This document shows positions 7,335 through 15,546 of a stretch of 64,000 nucleotides of DNA, piece by piece. The position numbers and the translations under genes are program-made. Origin of the DNA: DASSUW01 sp963844205 (GTDB lineage Bacteria; Actinomycetota; Thermoleophilia; Solirubrobacterales; Solirubrobacteraceae); contig CAWJNK010000014.1 of assembly GCA_963844205.1 (NCBI GenBank), positions 682,001 to 746,000 on the forward strand, in the 5' to 3' direction. A model generated the notes under the pieces. The model had not been told where the DNA came from. It did not search any database and saw nothing but the letters and a program-made list of their open reading frames with translations. How positions within the stretch are numbered: position 1 is the first letter of the stretch; each line of letters opens with the position of its first letter.

Positions 7335-8345
7335 TTGAAGACGACACCCGACATCCGGCTCCGCGGGCTGGTCAAGCGCTACGGCGAAGTCGCGGCGGTC
7401 GACGGCATCGATCTCGACGTCGCACGCGGCGAGTTCTTCACGCTGCTCGGGCCGTCGGGGTCGGGGAAGACGACGACGCTCCGGATGATCGCCGGCTTCG
7501 AGCTCCCCGACGCCGGCACGATCGAGCTCGCGGGAACCGAGGTGTCGGGCCTGCCGCCGTTCGAGCGCGACGTCAACACCGTGTTCCAGGACTACGCGCT
7601 GTTCCCGCACCTCAGCGTGGCGGACAACATCGGCTACGGGCTGCGCGTGCGCAAGGTGCCGCGCGACGAGCGGCACCGCCGGGTCGACGACGCGCTCGAG
7701 ATGGTCCGGCTCCCCGGCCTCGGCGGGCGGCGGCCGGCGCAGCTGTCGGGCGGCCAGCGGCAGCGGGTCGCGCTCGCCCGCGCGATCGTCAACCGCCCGC
7801 AGGTGCTGCTGCTCGACGAGCCGCTCGGCGCCCTCGACCTCAAGCTCCGCCAGGAGATGCAGGTCGAGCTCAAGCTGATCCAGCAAGAGGTCGGCATCAC
7901 GTTCGTCTACGTGACGCACGACCAGGAGGAGGCGCTGACCATGAGCGACCGCCTGGCCGTGTTCAACGACGGCCGGATCGAGCAGGTCGGCGCGCCCGCC
8001 GAGGTCTACGAGCGCCCGGGCAGCGAGTTCATCGCCGGCTTCGTCGGCGTCTCCAACGTGCTCGAGCGGGGCGGGCGGCGGTTCACGATCAGGCCGGAGA
8101 AGGTGCGGTTGCTGGAGGGCCCGCACGACGACCTGTACAGCGAGCCCGGCGTGGTGCGCGACGTCGCCTACGCCGGGATGGTCACGCGCTACCTCGTCGA
8201 GCTCCGGGAGGGCGGAGAGCTGCAGGTGGTGCGCCAGAACCTCGAGACCACGTCGTCGCAGGCGCTGGAGCAGCAGGGTCGAGAGGTGACGGTCGGATGG
8301 AGCGAGGAGCACACGTACGCAATCCCCGAGGAGGAGGGCACGTGA
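7335..8345 (+). CDS. potA: Spermidine/putrescine-type ABC transporter ATPase
   Basis: A 336-residue cytoplasmic ATPase with Walker A 'GPSGSGKTTT' (about 39-48), Q-loop 'VFQDYALFP', signature 'LSGGQRQRVALARA', Walker B 'VLLLDEPLGALD' and the H-loop 'VTHDQEEA'. A C-terminal TOBE-like domain (about 245-330) marks the PotA/polyamine branch. The start is TTG 7335, in a 73-base gap from the divergent methyltransferase. It is the first gene of potA-D-B-C. Its stop overlaps the GTG start of the binding protein. Confidence 0.92.
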   Translation: MKTTPDIRLRGLVKRYGEVAAVDGIDLDVARGEFFTLLGPSGSGKTTTLRMIAGFELPDAGTIELAGTEVSGLPPFERDVNTVFQDYALFPHLSVADNIGYGLRVRKVPRDERHRRVDDALEMVRLPGLGGRRPAQLSGGQRQRVALARAIVNRPQVLLLDEPLGALDLKLRQEMQVELKLIQQEVGITFVYVTHDQEEALTMSDRLAVFNDGRIEQVGAPAEVYERPGSEFIAGFVGVSNVLERGGRRFTIRPEKVRLLEGPHDDLYSEPGVVRDVAYAGMVTRYLVELREGGELQVVRQNLETTSSQALEQQGREVTVGWSEEHTYAIPEEEGT

Positions 8346-9535
8346 GGTACGCGAAATGGATAGCGCTGTTCGCAGCCACCGCTGCGCTGGCACTGGCCGC
8401 AGGATGCGGCGACGACGATTCGGACAGCTCCGGGAGCGGCGTCAAGGCGCCGGAGGGCCCGAAGGCGATGGCCGAGCTCGGCGAGGGCGAGGGCCAGGTC
8501 AACCTGATCGCCTGGGCCGGCTACGTCGAGGACGGGTCGACCGACCCGAAGGTCGACTGGGTATCGGACTTCGAGCAGGAGACCGGCTGCCAGGTCAACA
8601 CGAAGATCGGCAACACGTCGGACGAGATGGTCACGCTGATGCGGACCGGGCAGTACGACGGCGTCTCCGCGTCCGGCGACGCGACGCTGCGGCTGATCGC
8701 CGGCGGCGATGTCGCGCCGGTCAACACCGACCTGATCCCCAACTACGCCGACGTGTTCGAGGCGCTCAAGGGCCAGCCGTGGAACACCGTCGACGGGCAG
8801 TCCTACGGCGTGCCGCACGGGCGCGGGGCGAACCTGCTCATGTGGCGCACGGACACGGTCAAGCCGGCGCCTGACTCGTGGGGCGCTGTGTTCGACGCCG
8901 ACTCGCCGTACAAGGGCAAGGTCACCGCGTACGACAACCCGATCTACATCGCCGACGCCGCGCTGTACCTCAAGGCGACCCAGCCGGACCTCGGGATCGA
9001 GGATCCGTACGCGCTCGACGACAAGCAGTTCCAGGCCGCCGTCGACCTGCTCAAGACGCAGCGCGGGCTCGTCGGCGAGTACTGGTCCGACTACACCAAG
9101 GAGCAGGCCGCGTTCACGAGCGGCGACTCGGTGCTCGGCACCACGTGGCAGGTGATCGCGAACCTGCTCGAGGCCGACAAGGTGCCGATCAAGGTCACGC
9201 TGCCGAAGGAGGGCGCGACCGGGTGGTCGGACACGTGGATGATCGCCGCCAAGGCCGCCCACCCCAACTGCATGTACATGTGGATGGACCACATCATCTC
9301 GCCGAAGGCCAACGCGGCCGTGGCGGAGTGGTTCGGCGAGGCGCCCTCGAACCAGAAGGCGTGCGCCGAGACCGCGGTGAAGAACCACTGCGACATCTTC
9401 CACGCCGAGGACGAGGACTACTTCTCGCAGGTGGCCTACTGGAAGACGCCGACGAAGGACTGCGGCGACGACCGCGGCGAGGTCTGCAAGGACTACTCCG
9501 AGTGGGTCCAGGCCTGGACCGAGATCAAGGGATAA
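8342..9535 (+). CDS. potD: Polyamine-type ABC substrate-binding lipoprotein
   Basis: A 397-residue extracytoplasmic binding protein. GTG 8342 overlaps the potA stop. A signal peptide (WIALFAATAALALAAGC) ends in the lipobox LAAGC, so it is lipid-anchored. The mature part begins with an acidic DDD/Ser-rich linker and shows the periplasmic binding fold typical of PotD ('LIAWAGYVEDGS', 'YGVPHGRGANLLMWRTD'). The likely ligand is a polyamine or related cation. A tandem hairpin follows the stop, which may keep this gene more strongly expressed than the permeases. Confidence 0.88.
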   Translation: MRYAKWIALFAATAALALAAGCGDDDSDSSGSGVKAPEGPKAMAELGEGEGQVNLIAWAGYVEDGSTDPKVDWVSDFEQETGCQVNTKIGNTSDEMVTLMRTGQYDGVSASGDATLRLIAGGDVAPVNTDLIPNYADVFEALKGQPWNTVDGQSYGVPHGRGANLLMWRTDTVKPAPDSWGAVFDADSPYKGKVTAYDNPIYIADAALYLKATQPDLGIEDPYALDDKQFQAAVDLLKTQRGLVGEYWSDYTKEQAAFTSGDSVLGTTWQVIANLLEADKVPIKVTLPKEGATGWSDTWMIAAKAAHPNCMYMWMDHIISPKANAAVAEWFGEAPSNQKACAETAVKNHCDIFHAEDEDYFSQVAYWKTPTKDCGDDRGEVCKDYSEWVQAWTEIKG

Positions 9536-9602
9536 CACCCGGGGGGCTCCGCCCCCCGTGGACCCCCATCACCCGGGGGGCTCCGCCCCCCGTGGACCCC
9601 CC
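9536..9602 (+). repeat. Two tandem G/C hairpins between potD and potB
   Basis: Two near-identical copies with a 34-base period begin directly after the potD stop. Each contains GGGGGGC-TCC-GCCCCCC, a 7-bp perfect stem with a 3-base loop, followed by GTGGACCCC. Hairpins at this position in ABC operons usually protect the 3' end of the binding-protein message or partly terminate transcription. The second copy runs into the probable potB start (GTG 9592). Confidence 0.75.
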
Positions 9603-10566
9603 GGACGGCAACGGCAAAGGCAACGGCAACGGCAACGACAACGACAACGACAACGGCTTCGCCGTGAACGGCGAGGCAACGGCAACGCCGCCGCCTGGCG
9701 GCGGCGGCGGCCGCAAGCTGGCCGGCCTCCTCTGGCGCCACCCGCGGGCGCAGCTCTCGCTGCTGCTCGCGGGGCCCGTCGGCTGGCTGGTGATCGCGTA
9801 CCTGGGCTCGCTGGCGGTCCTCTTCGTGGCCGCGTTCTGGCGGCTCGACACGTTCACCGGGGAGGTCGTCCAGGACTACGGGTTCGACAACTTCCGCACG
9901 CTGCTCGAGAACGACGTCTACCGCTCGATCGCGCTGCGGACGGTGCTGATCGCCGCCGCGGTCACGGTCACCGACGCGCTGCTCGCGTTCCCGATCGCGT
10001 TCTACATGGCCAAGCTGGCGCGGCCGAGGACGCGCGCCCTGCTCGTGATCGCGGTGCTCATGCCGCTGTGGTCGTCGTACCTGGTCAAGGTCTACGCCTG
10101 GCGGATCATCCTGGCCGAGGACGGGATCCTGAACTGGGCGCTCGACCCGTTCGGGCTCCATGGGCCTGGGTTCGGCAACGTCGCCACGTGGCTGGTCTTC
10201 TCGTACCTGTGGCTGCCGTTCATGGTCCTGCCGGTCTACGCCGGGCTCGAGCGGATCCCCGACTCGCTGCTCGACGCGTCGAGCGACCTCGGCGGCGGCG
10301 CGTGGCTGACGTTCCGGCGCGTGATCCTGCCGCTCGCGCTGCCCGCGCTGGTGGCGGGCTCGATCTTCACGTTCTCGCTGACGCTGGGCGACTACATCAC
10401 GCCGCAGATCGTGAGCAGCACGCAGTTCATCGGGAACGTCGTCTACACGAACGTCGGCGTGGCGAACAACCTGCCGCTCGCCGCCGCGTTCGCGACGGTC
10501 CCGGTCGTGATCATGCTCGTCTACCTGCTCGTCGCGCGGAAGCTCGGCGCCTTCGAGTCGCTCTGA
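9592..10566 (+). CDS. potB: Polyamine-type ABC transporter permease
   Basis: A 324-residue inner-membrane permease with about six TM segments, the first at roughly residues 63-92. The binding-protein-dependent transport signature is near 'ASSDLGGGAWLTFRRVILP'. The start is uncertain: GTG 9592 lies in the second intergenic hairpin, and GTG 9664 would remove an odd leader. That leader is a low-complexity stretch of alternating Asn with Gly, Lys or Asp (about residues 6-24), encoded by GGCAAC/GACAAC hexamers, followed by a proline/glycine patch. The stop overlaps the ATG of potC (TGATG). Confidence 0.85.
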   Translation: MDPPDGNGKGNGNGNDNDNDNGFAVNGEATATPPPGGGGGRKLAGLLWRHPRAQLSLLLAGPVGWLVIAYLGSLAVLFVAAFWRLDTFTGEVVQDYGFDNFRTLLENDVYRSIALRTVLIAAAVTVTDALLAFPIAFYMAKLARPRTRALLVIAVLMPLWSSYLVKVYAWRIILAEDGILNWALDPFGLHGPGFGNVATWLVFSYLWLPFMVLPVYAGLERIPDSLLDASSDLGGGAWLTFRRVILPLALPALVAGSIFTFSLTLGDYITPQIVSSTQFIGNVVYTNVGVANNLPLAAAFATVPVVIMLVYLLVARKLGAFESL

Positions 10567-11411
10567 TGCATCTCTCGCGCACGACCCGGCTGCTGCTGCG
10601 GATCGGCACCGCGATCACGCTGGCGTTCATCTACCTGCCGATCGCGGTGATCTTCCTCTACGCGTTCAACGAACGGCGGACGCTGAAGTGGCCGATCCCG
10701 GGGCTCACGCTCGACTGGTTCGGCCGCGCGTTCGAGAACCCGGGCGTACGGGAGGCGCTGTGGACCTCGGTCAAGGCCGCGACGGGCGCGACCCTGATCG
10801 CCCTGCTGCTCGGGACGCTGGCTTCGCTGGCGGTGTCGCGCTACCGCTTCTTCGGCCGCGAGACGATCTCGTTCCTCGTGATCCTGCCGATCGCGCTGCC
10901 GGGCATCGTCACCGGCATGGCGCTCAACGCGACGTTCCGGGAGGTGCTGTCGCCGCTCGGCGTCGGCCTCGGGCTCTTCACGGTGATCGTCGGCCACGCC
11001 ACGTTCTGCATCGTCGTGATCTACAACAACGTGATCGCGCGATTGCGGCGAACGTCGGGGTCGTTCGAGGAGGCGTCCGCGGATCTCGGGGCCGACACGT
11101 GGACGACGTTCCGGCTCGTCACCCTGCCGGCGCTCCGCTCGGCGATGGTGGCAGGCGGGCTGCTGGCGTTCGCGCTTTCGTTCGACGAAGTGATCGTGAC
11201 GACGTTCACCGCCGGCCAGCAGCAGACGCTGCCGATCTGGATCCTCGCCAACCTCTCGCGCCCGAACCAGCTGCCGATCGTCAACGTCGTCGGAGTCCTC
11301 GTGATCCTGCTGTCCGCGATCCCCGTCTACCTCGCGCACCGGCTGACCGTCGACCGCGAGGGCGACTCCGCCGCCGCCGCGCCCGCCGGCGCGGTTGCGG
11401 CGGCTCATTAG
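10566..11411 (+). CDS. potC: Polyamine-type ABC transporter permease
   Basis: A 281-residue permease with six predicted TM segments. The EAA-type signature is 'EEASADLGADTWTTFRLVTLP' in part, around residues 175-195, with a conserved ABC-contact glycine. Residues such as 'FDEVIVTTFTAG' match PotC/YdcV-like proteins. ATG 10566 overlaps the potB stop. The C-terminus ends in an alanine-rich tail. With potB it forms the channel of the potA-D-B-C importer. Confidence 0.9.
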   Translation: MHLSRTTRLLLRIGTAITLAFIYLPIAVIFLYAFNERRTLKWPIPGLTLDWFGRAFENPGVREALWTSVKAATGATLIALLLGTLASLAVSRYRFFGRETISFLVILPIALPGIVTGMALNATFREVLSPLGVGLGLFTVIVGHATFCIVVIYNNVIARLRRTSGSFEEASADLGADTWTTFRLVTLPALRSAMVAGGLLAFALSFDEVIVTTFTAGQQQTLPIWILANLSRPNQLPIVNVVGVLVILLSAIPVYLAHRLTVDREGDSAAAAPAGAVAAAH

Positions 11412-11488
11412 AGTCCCGCGCGTGGCGCGCGACGCCGGGTCGGCGATCGCGCCGAGACGGCCGAGCCGCAGACGTAGACTCTTCGTTG

Positions 11489-12112
11489 GTGCCGCTCGTC
11501 CGGGACTTCCCACTGTTCCCGCTCGGCATGGTCGCGCTCCCTACCGAGCTCATCCCGCTCCACATCTTCGAGGAGCGCTACAAGACGATGATCGGGCGCT
11601 GCCTGGACGAGCAGTCCGAGTTCGGCATCGTCTGGATGGCCGAGGACGGGCTGCGGACGATCGGCTGCGCGTGCGAGATCGCCGAGGTGGTCGAGCGGCT
11701 CGACGACGGCCGCATCAACCTCATCGCCCGCGGCACGCGGCCGTTCCGGATCGAGACGCGCCAGGAGGAGCTGCCCTACCCGGCCGGCACTGTCGAGTTC
11801 CTCGACGACCGGGACGAGGAGACCGACGCCGACCTCGCCGAGGCCGCCCATGGCGCATACGCCGACCTCGTCAACGAGGCCACCGACCGCACGCCCGACC
11901 TCGACGAGATCGGCGCCATGACCGCGTACCAGATGGCGGCCACCGTCGAGTTCGGCCTCGACGCCAAGCAGGGCCTGCTCGACCTTCGCTCCGAGTCCGC
12001 GCGCCTGCGGCTCGTCACGCGGCTATTCCGCGCGGCGATCAAGCGGCTCGACTTCGTCAACCGCGCGCAGGCCCGCGCGCGGTCGAACGGCAAGGTTCAC
12101 TTCGGGGCTTGA
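11489..12112 (+). CDS. LON peptidase substrate-binding domain protein
   Basis: A 207-residue protein consisting of the N-terminal domain of Lon protease only: 'FPLFPLGMVALPTELIPLHIFEERYK' region at residues 6-31, then 'EFGIVWMAEDGLRTIGCACEIAEV'. There is no ATPase or protease part. Such free-standing domains are common in actinobacteria and their role is not settled. GTG 11489 was chosen; the adjacent TTG 11486 is also possible. The 3' end overlaps the convergent ankyrin gene by 16 bases. Confidence 0.85.
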   Translation: MPLVRDFPLFPLGMVALPTELIPLHIFEERYKTMIGRCLDEQSEFGIVWMAEDGLRTIGCACEIAEVVERLDDGRINLIARGTRPFRIETRQEELPYPAGTVEFLDDRDEETDADLAEAAHGAYADLVNEATDRTPDLDEIGAMTAYQMAATVEFGLDAKQGLLDLRSESARLRLVTRLFRAAIKRLDFVNRAQARARSNGKVHFGA

Positions 12113-12774
12113 GCCGCGGCGAACAGCGCGGCGACCCTCGTGCTGCCGTCGTCGGCGGCCATGCGGACCGCGTCGCGCCCGTCGTCGGCGGCCAGCGACG
12201 CGTCGGCACCGTGGTCGAGCAGGAGGCGGGCCATGTCGACGTCGTCGGTGTGCGCGGCCTCGTGGAGCGGGACGAAGCCGCCCTGCTGGCGGGCGTTGGG
12301 ATCGGCGCCGCCCTCGAGGAGCAGCCGCATCGTCTCGGTGTCGTGTGCCGCGCCGGCCGCGTGCACGGGCCGGACGCCGAATGGGTTGTCTGCGTCGTCG
12401 TCGGCGTCGGCGCCGTGCTCGAGCAGGATCCGGACCGCCTCGGGCCCGCCGAGGAACGCCGCCAGGCCGAGCGTGGTGAAGCCCTCCGGCGTGCGCTCGC
12501 GGATCGCGTTCGGGTCGGCCGCCAGCAGCTCCCGCAGCCGGTCCGTGCGCCCGGCCGCGGCGGCCTCGAGCACGCCGAGCTCCGGCTCGGCCTCGAGCAG
12601 CGCCTCGGCCGCCTCGCGCTGCTGGTGGAAGAGCGCAAGCAGGACCACCGGCAGGCCTCCTTCGTCCCGGGCGGAGGCCAGCGCCGGGGTCTCGCGCACG
12701 AGCTGGCGGACGGCGTCCACGTCGCCGCCCGTGATAGCGGCGATCAGGGCGCCGGCGCGCGGATCCCTGGTCAT
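12097..12774 (-). CDS. Ankyrin-repeat protein
   Basis: A 225-residue protein of about five ankyrin repeats. The consensus 'G..PLH.A....D..M..LLL..GAD' is clear in 'GGFVPLHEAAHTDDVDMARL' and 'TTLGLAAFLGGPEAVRILLE'. It has no signal peptide, so it is cytoplasmic and probably mediates protein-protein contacts. ATG 12774 overlaps the stop of the upstream lipoprotein gene. It is the last gene of a three-gene leftward unit (DsrE-like, lipoprotein, ankyrin). Confidence 0.87.
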   Translation of the reverse strand: MTRDPRAGALIAAITGGDVDAVRQLVRETPALASARDEGGLPVVLLALFHQQREAAEALLEAEPELGVLEAAAAGRTDRLRELLAADPNAIRERTPEGFTTLGLAAFLGGPEAVRILLEHGADADDDADNPFGVRPVHAAGAAHDTETMRLLLEGGADPNARQQGGFVPLHEAAHTDDVDMARLLLDHGADASLAADDGRDAVRMAADDGSTRVAALFAAAQAPK

Positions 12775-13172
12775 GGGCGAACGATCCCACAAACGCGCTC
12801 GGTCACGTCCTTGGTGAAGGCGGCAACCCGCAAGAAGGCACGCGGGTTGCCGCGCGACGTGTCCGAGAAGCTGACGGTCCCGGCCTCCATCCGGACGCGG
12901 TAGCTGAGGACGGCGCCCGGCCCGGGCGGCAGGTCGAGCCCCAGCTCGGCCGGCTTGGCGAGCTCGCGCGTCAGCTCGCGGGCCTGGAGGAGCCGGTCGG
13001 CGTCGAGCGGGTGCTCCTCGCCGTTGCAGGTCACGTGGCCGCCGTCGTTGACCACCATCGTGACGTTGGCGTTGCGGTCCTCCCCGGTGCGGCGGACCTC
13101 GAACAGGTCCGGCGACGCGCTCCCGCAGCCGGCCACGAGCAGCAGCAGGAGCGCCGTTGCGGCGCGCCTCAC
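12771..13172 (-). CDS. Small lipoprotein of unknown function
   Basis: A 133-residue exported lipoprotein. The signal 'RRAATALLLLLVAGCGSA' ends at a lipobox (VAGC). The mature domain (~115 residues) is predicted mixed alpha/beta with two further cysteines, one in 'HVTCNGEEHPLD' and one near the end in 'ERVCGIV', which may pair. I do not recognise the family. GTG 13172 overlaps the stop of the DsrE-like gene, and the 3' end overlaps the ankyrin start, so translation is coupled on both sides. Confidence 0.78.
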   Translation of the reverse strand: MRRAATALLLLLVAGCGSASPDLFEVRRTGEDRNANVTMVVNDGGHVTCNGEEHPLDADRLLQARELTRELAKPAELGLDLPPGPGAVLSYRVRMEAGTVSFSDTSRGNPRAFLRVAAFTKDVTERVCGIVRP

Positions 13173-13561
13173 ACCACCACCAGGTCCGCGCCTACCACCT
13201 CACGGAGGAAGCGCGGCGTCGACAGCACGCCCTCCAGCCGCGCCTCGACCAGCGTCCGGTCGGCGCCGGTCGCCTCGACCGCCGCCGCGCACGCCCACAC
13301 GCGACAGTCCTCGAGCTCGAGCGCCGTGTCGCGCAGCTCGGAGAGCGTGCGCGCGAACGCCTCGCGTCCGGCCTCGGACACATCCGGCGCGGCGTCGGGG
13401 CGGAGCGCACGGGCCATCAGTCGGTCGTCGAGCATCGGCGCGAGCGCGCCGAAGCCGACGAGCGCACGGGCCGGCCGCCCGTCGGACGCCGCCGAGACGA
13501 GCAGCGACAGCCCCGTGTAGAGGCGCTCGAGTTCGCCCGATTCGAGCACCACCGCGATCAT
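13169..13561 (-). CDS. DsrE-like family protein
   Basis: A 130-residue small cytoplasmic protein with the layout of DsrE/DsrF-like sulfur-relay proteins: 'VVLESGELERLYTGLSLLVSAAS' region at the start, a middle helix pair, and 'LEDCRVWACAAAVEATG' with two cysteines at about residues 85 and 90 where sulfur carriers hold theirs. It starts at ATG 13561 and diverges from tusA across a 44-base gap. The pairing supports a role in sulfur transfer, but the family call rests on general layout. Confidence 0.6.
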   Translation of the reverse strand: MIAVVLESGELERLYTGLSLLVSAASDGRPARALVGFGALAPMLDDRLMARALRPDAAPDVSEAGREAFARTLSELRDTALELEDCRVWACAAAVEATGADRTLVEARLEGVLSTPRFLREVVGADLVVV

Positions 13562-13605
13562 CCCCCCACCGTCCCGCGCTCCTCGTTCCGTACGGCGATC
13601 ATGTC

Positions 13606-13839
13606 GTGATCGTACGAACCCTCGACGCCCGCGGCCTGCACTGCCCGCTGCCGCTGATCCGCGCCCGCCGCGAGCTCGGCGCGATGGCGGCGGGCGAGAC
13701 GCTGGTCGTCCTCGCGACCGATCCCGAGGCGCCGATCGACCTCGCGGCCCTGGCCGCCGACGAGGGCCACGCGTTCGCGCGCGAGCGCGTCGGACCGGCG
13801 TGGCAGATCACGTTGACGAAGGGTGCCGCGGGCCGGTAG
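13606..13839 (+). CDS. tusA: TusA-like sulfurtransferase
   Basis: A 77-residue protein with the sulfur-carrier signature 'LDARGLHCPLPLIRARREL'. The Cys in CPLP carries the persulfide. The length is normal for TusA/SirA-like proteins. GTG 13606 begins directly at the first strand (VVIVRTLDARG). It may deliver sulfur for tRNA thiolation or for molybdenum cofactor chemistry; a CO dehydrogenase locus lies 27 kb away. It diverges from the DsrE-like gene, which could be its partner. Confidence 0.88.
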   Translation: MIVRTLDARGLHCPLPLIRARRELGAMAAGETLVVLATDPEAPIDLAALAADEGHAFARERVGPAWQITLTKGAAGR

Positions 13840-13857
13840 TGTCGCGACGAGGGTCAC

Positions 13858-13869
13858 CCGTCTAGACAA
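13858..13869. promoter_or_regulatory. Palindromic operator CGTCTAGACA before the SDR gene
   Basis: CCGTCTAGACAA lies 7 bases before the SDR start codon. Its core GTCTAGAC is a perfect palindrome. It differs by one base from a TGTCTAGACA consensus also approached at 21015-21024 and 34412-34421. HutC-type GntR proteins bind sites of this kind, and such a regulator is encoded two genes downstream. Confidence 0.55.
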
Positions 13870-13875
13870 CCGGAC

Positions 13876-14688
13876 ATGAGCTCGCACATCGACGTCGCGA
13901 CGGCCACCGTACCGGCCGCCTTCAGCCTCCGGGGCAAGCGCGCGGTCGTCACCGGGGCGTCAACGGGGATCGGCAGCGCGATCGCACTCGCCCTCGGAGC
14001 GGCGGGCGCCCACGTCGCAGGCATCGACAAAGCCGATTCCGAGCGCACCGCTGCCGGGGTGCGCGAGCACGGCGTCGAGTGCGTGATGCTCCAAGGCGAC
14101 ACCGGCCGCGTCGAGGACGTCGAGCGGCTCGCGGCCACCGCGATCGACCAGCTCGGCGGGATCGACATCTGGGTCAACAACGCCGCGCGGCTGATGGTCA
14201 AGCCGCTGCTGGAGACGACCGACGAGGACTGGCACGGGCTGCTGGCCGCGAACCTCCACGGCTATTTCTACGGCTGCCGCGCCGCCGGCCGCGCCATGAC
14301 CGCCCAAGGCGCGGGCGGCCGGATCGTCAACGTGTCGAGCGCCGCCGACATCCTCGTCGTCGCCGACCTCGGCGCGTACGTCGCGGCCAAGGGCGCGATC
14401 GTGGCCATGACCAAGGTGCTCGCGCTCGAGCTGGCCGACCACGGCATCACCGTGAACGCGCTCGCCCCGGGCGCGATCGACACGCCGCTCAACCGCACCG
14501 CCTGGTCGGCCGATGTCCGCCGTGTGTACGAGCAGCGGATCGGGCTGCACCGCATCGGGACGCCCGAGGAGGTTGCCGATGCCGCGCTCTTCCTCGCCTC
14601 GGACGCCTCGCGCTACGTCACCGGGCAGGAGCTGGTGGTCGACGGCGGCCTGACCATCAACGGCAGCGTCGGGCACGCGCGCGACTAG
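13876..14688 (+). CDS. Short-chain dehydrogenase/reductase
   Basis: A 270-residue classical SDR. The NAD(P) motif 'TGASTGIG' is at residues 26-33, 'NNAA' at 101-104, catalytic Ser at 154-155, and Tyr168/Lys172 in 'YVAAK'. Asp51 at the end of strand 2 ('GIDKAD') suggests NAD preference. It probably oxidises a sugar or polyol. ATG 13876 lies just after a palindromic operator, so the mRNA leader is short. The SMP-30 lactonase gene starts immediately after its stop, fitting oxidation followed by lactone hydrolysis. Confidence 0.9.
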   Translation: MSSHIDVATATVPAAFSLRGKRAVVTGASTGIGSAIALALGAAGAHVAGIDKADSERTAAGVREHGVECVMLQGDTGRVEDVERLAATAIDQLGGIDIWVNNAARLMVKPLLETTDEDWHGLLAANLHGYFYGCRAAGRAMTAQGAGGRIVNVSSAADILVVADLGAYVAAKGAIVAMTKVLALELADHGITVNALAPGAIDTPLNRTAWSADVRRVYEQRIGLHRIGTPEEVADAALFLASDASRYVTGQELVVDGGLTINGSVGHARD

Positions 14689-15546
14689 ATGGACCCGCTC
14701 GCCCACCTCCCCGCCTCCGGCCGCGCGCGCGTGCTAGTCGACGGCCTCGACCATCCCGAGGGCGTCGCGTACGACCCAGTTGACGACGTGGTGTGGGCGG
14801 GCGGCGAGGCCGGCCAGCTCTACCGCGTCCGCGGCGCACGGGTCGAGGAGGTCGCGCGAGCGCCCGGCTTCGTCCTCGGCCTCGCGGTCGACGGCCGCGG
14901 CCGGCTCGCCGTGTGCGCGTCGAGCGACGGCTCGCTGTGCGCGTACGACGGCGAGGACGTCCGCCGGATCGCGACCGGCCTCACCTTCCCCAACTGGCCG
15001 GCGTTCGGGCCCGACGGCACGCTCTACGTGAGCGACTCCGGCAGCTGGGGCGCGGACGACGGCCGGCTCGTGCGGATCGACGCCGGCGGCTCGGTGGAGA
15101 CGTTCTCGCGCGAGGTCCCGCACTTCACCAACGGCTGCGCGGTGACACCGGACGGCCGCTGGCTGTGGGTGGTCGAGTCCTACGTCCCGATCGTCTCGCG
15201 CTTCGACCTGCAGACCGGGGCGCGCCAGGAGATCTGCACGATCCTCGGCACCGTCCTGGACGGGATCGCGTTCACCGCCGACGGCGGCGCGCTGATCTCC
15301 TGCTACCGGCCCGACCGGATCTACCACCTCGACGCGGAGGGCCGCCTCGAGGTCGTCGCGCAGGACCCGCAGGGAACGCTCCTCGGCGCGCCCACCAACG
15401 TCTGCTTCGTCGGCCCCGAGCTCGATCGCGTGCTGTGCGCGAACCTCGGCCGCTGGCATCTCACGCTGCTCGACCTCGGGCTGCGCGGCGCGGCGCCGCA
15501 CCGGCCGGCGCGCTGGGCCCTCGACGCCGCGGCGGTGCGGGCATGA
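14689..15546 (+). CDS. SMP-30/gluconolactonase family protein
   Basis: A 285-residue six-bladed beta-propeller hydrolase. Family features include 'LDHPEGVAYDP' with the first metal-site Glu, 'FPNWPAFGPDGTLYVSDSG' with the metal-binding Asn/Asp, and 'LDGIAFTADGGALISCYRPD' with the final Asp. The likely role is opening a sugar lactone made by the adjacent dehydrogenase. ATG 14689 directly follows the SDR stop. The 3' end overlaps the GntR start (ATGA). Confidence 0.85.
   Translation: MDPLAHLPASGRARVLVDGLDHPEGVAYDPVDDVVWAGGEAGQLYRVRGARVEEVARAPGFVLGLAVDGRGRLAVCASSDGSLCAYDGEDVRRIATGLTFPNWPAFGPDGTLYVSDSGSWGADDGRLVRIDAGGSVETFSREVPHFTNGCAVTPDGRWLWVVESYVPIVSRFDLQTGARQEICTILGTVLDGIAFTADGGALISCYRPDRIYHLDAEGRLEVVAQDPQGTLLGAPTNVCFVGPELDRVLCANLGRWHLTLLDLGLRGAAPHRPARWALDAAAVRA

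Noticed and set aside
5205..8393. A 1062-codon leftward open frame spanning GH57, the methyltransferase and potA
   Set aside because: Only its last 433 codons have protein-like composition and family motifs; the rest runs antisense or out of frame through potA and the methyltransferase.
8878..10566. potD-potB fusion frame
   Set aside because: The potB frame extends upstream through potD only as an out-of-frame shadow; potD has its own stop at 9533-9535.
13169..13561. Toxin-antitoxin partner for the neighbouring small genes
   Set aside because: The three genes 12097-13561 encode an ankyrin protein, a lipoprotein and a DsrE-like protein, none with toxin or antitoxin features.
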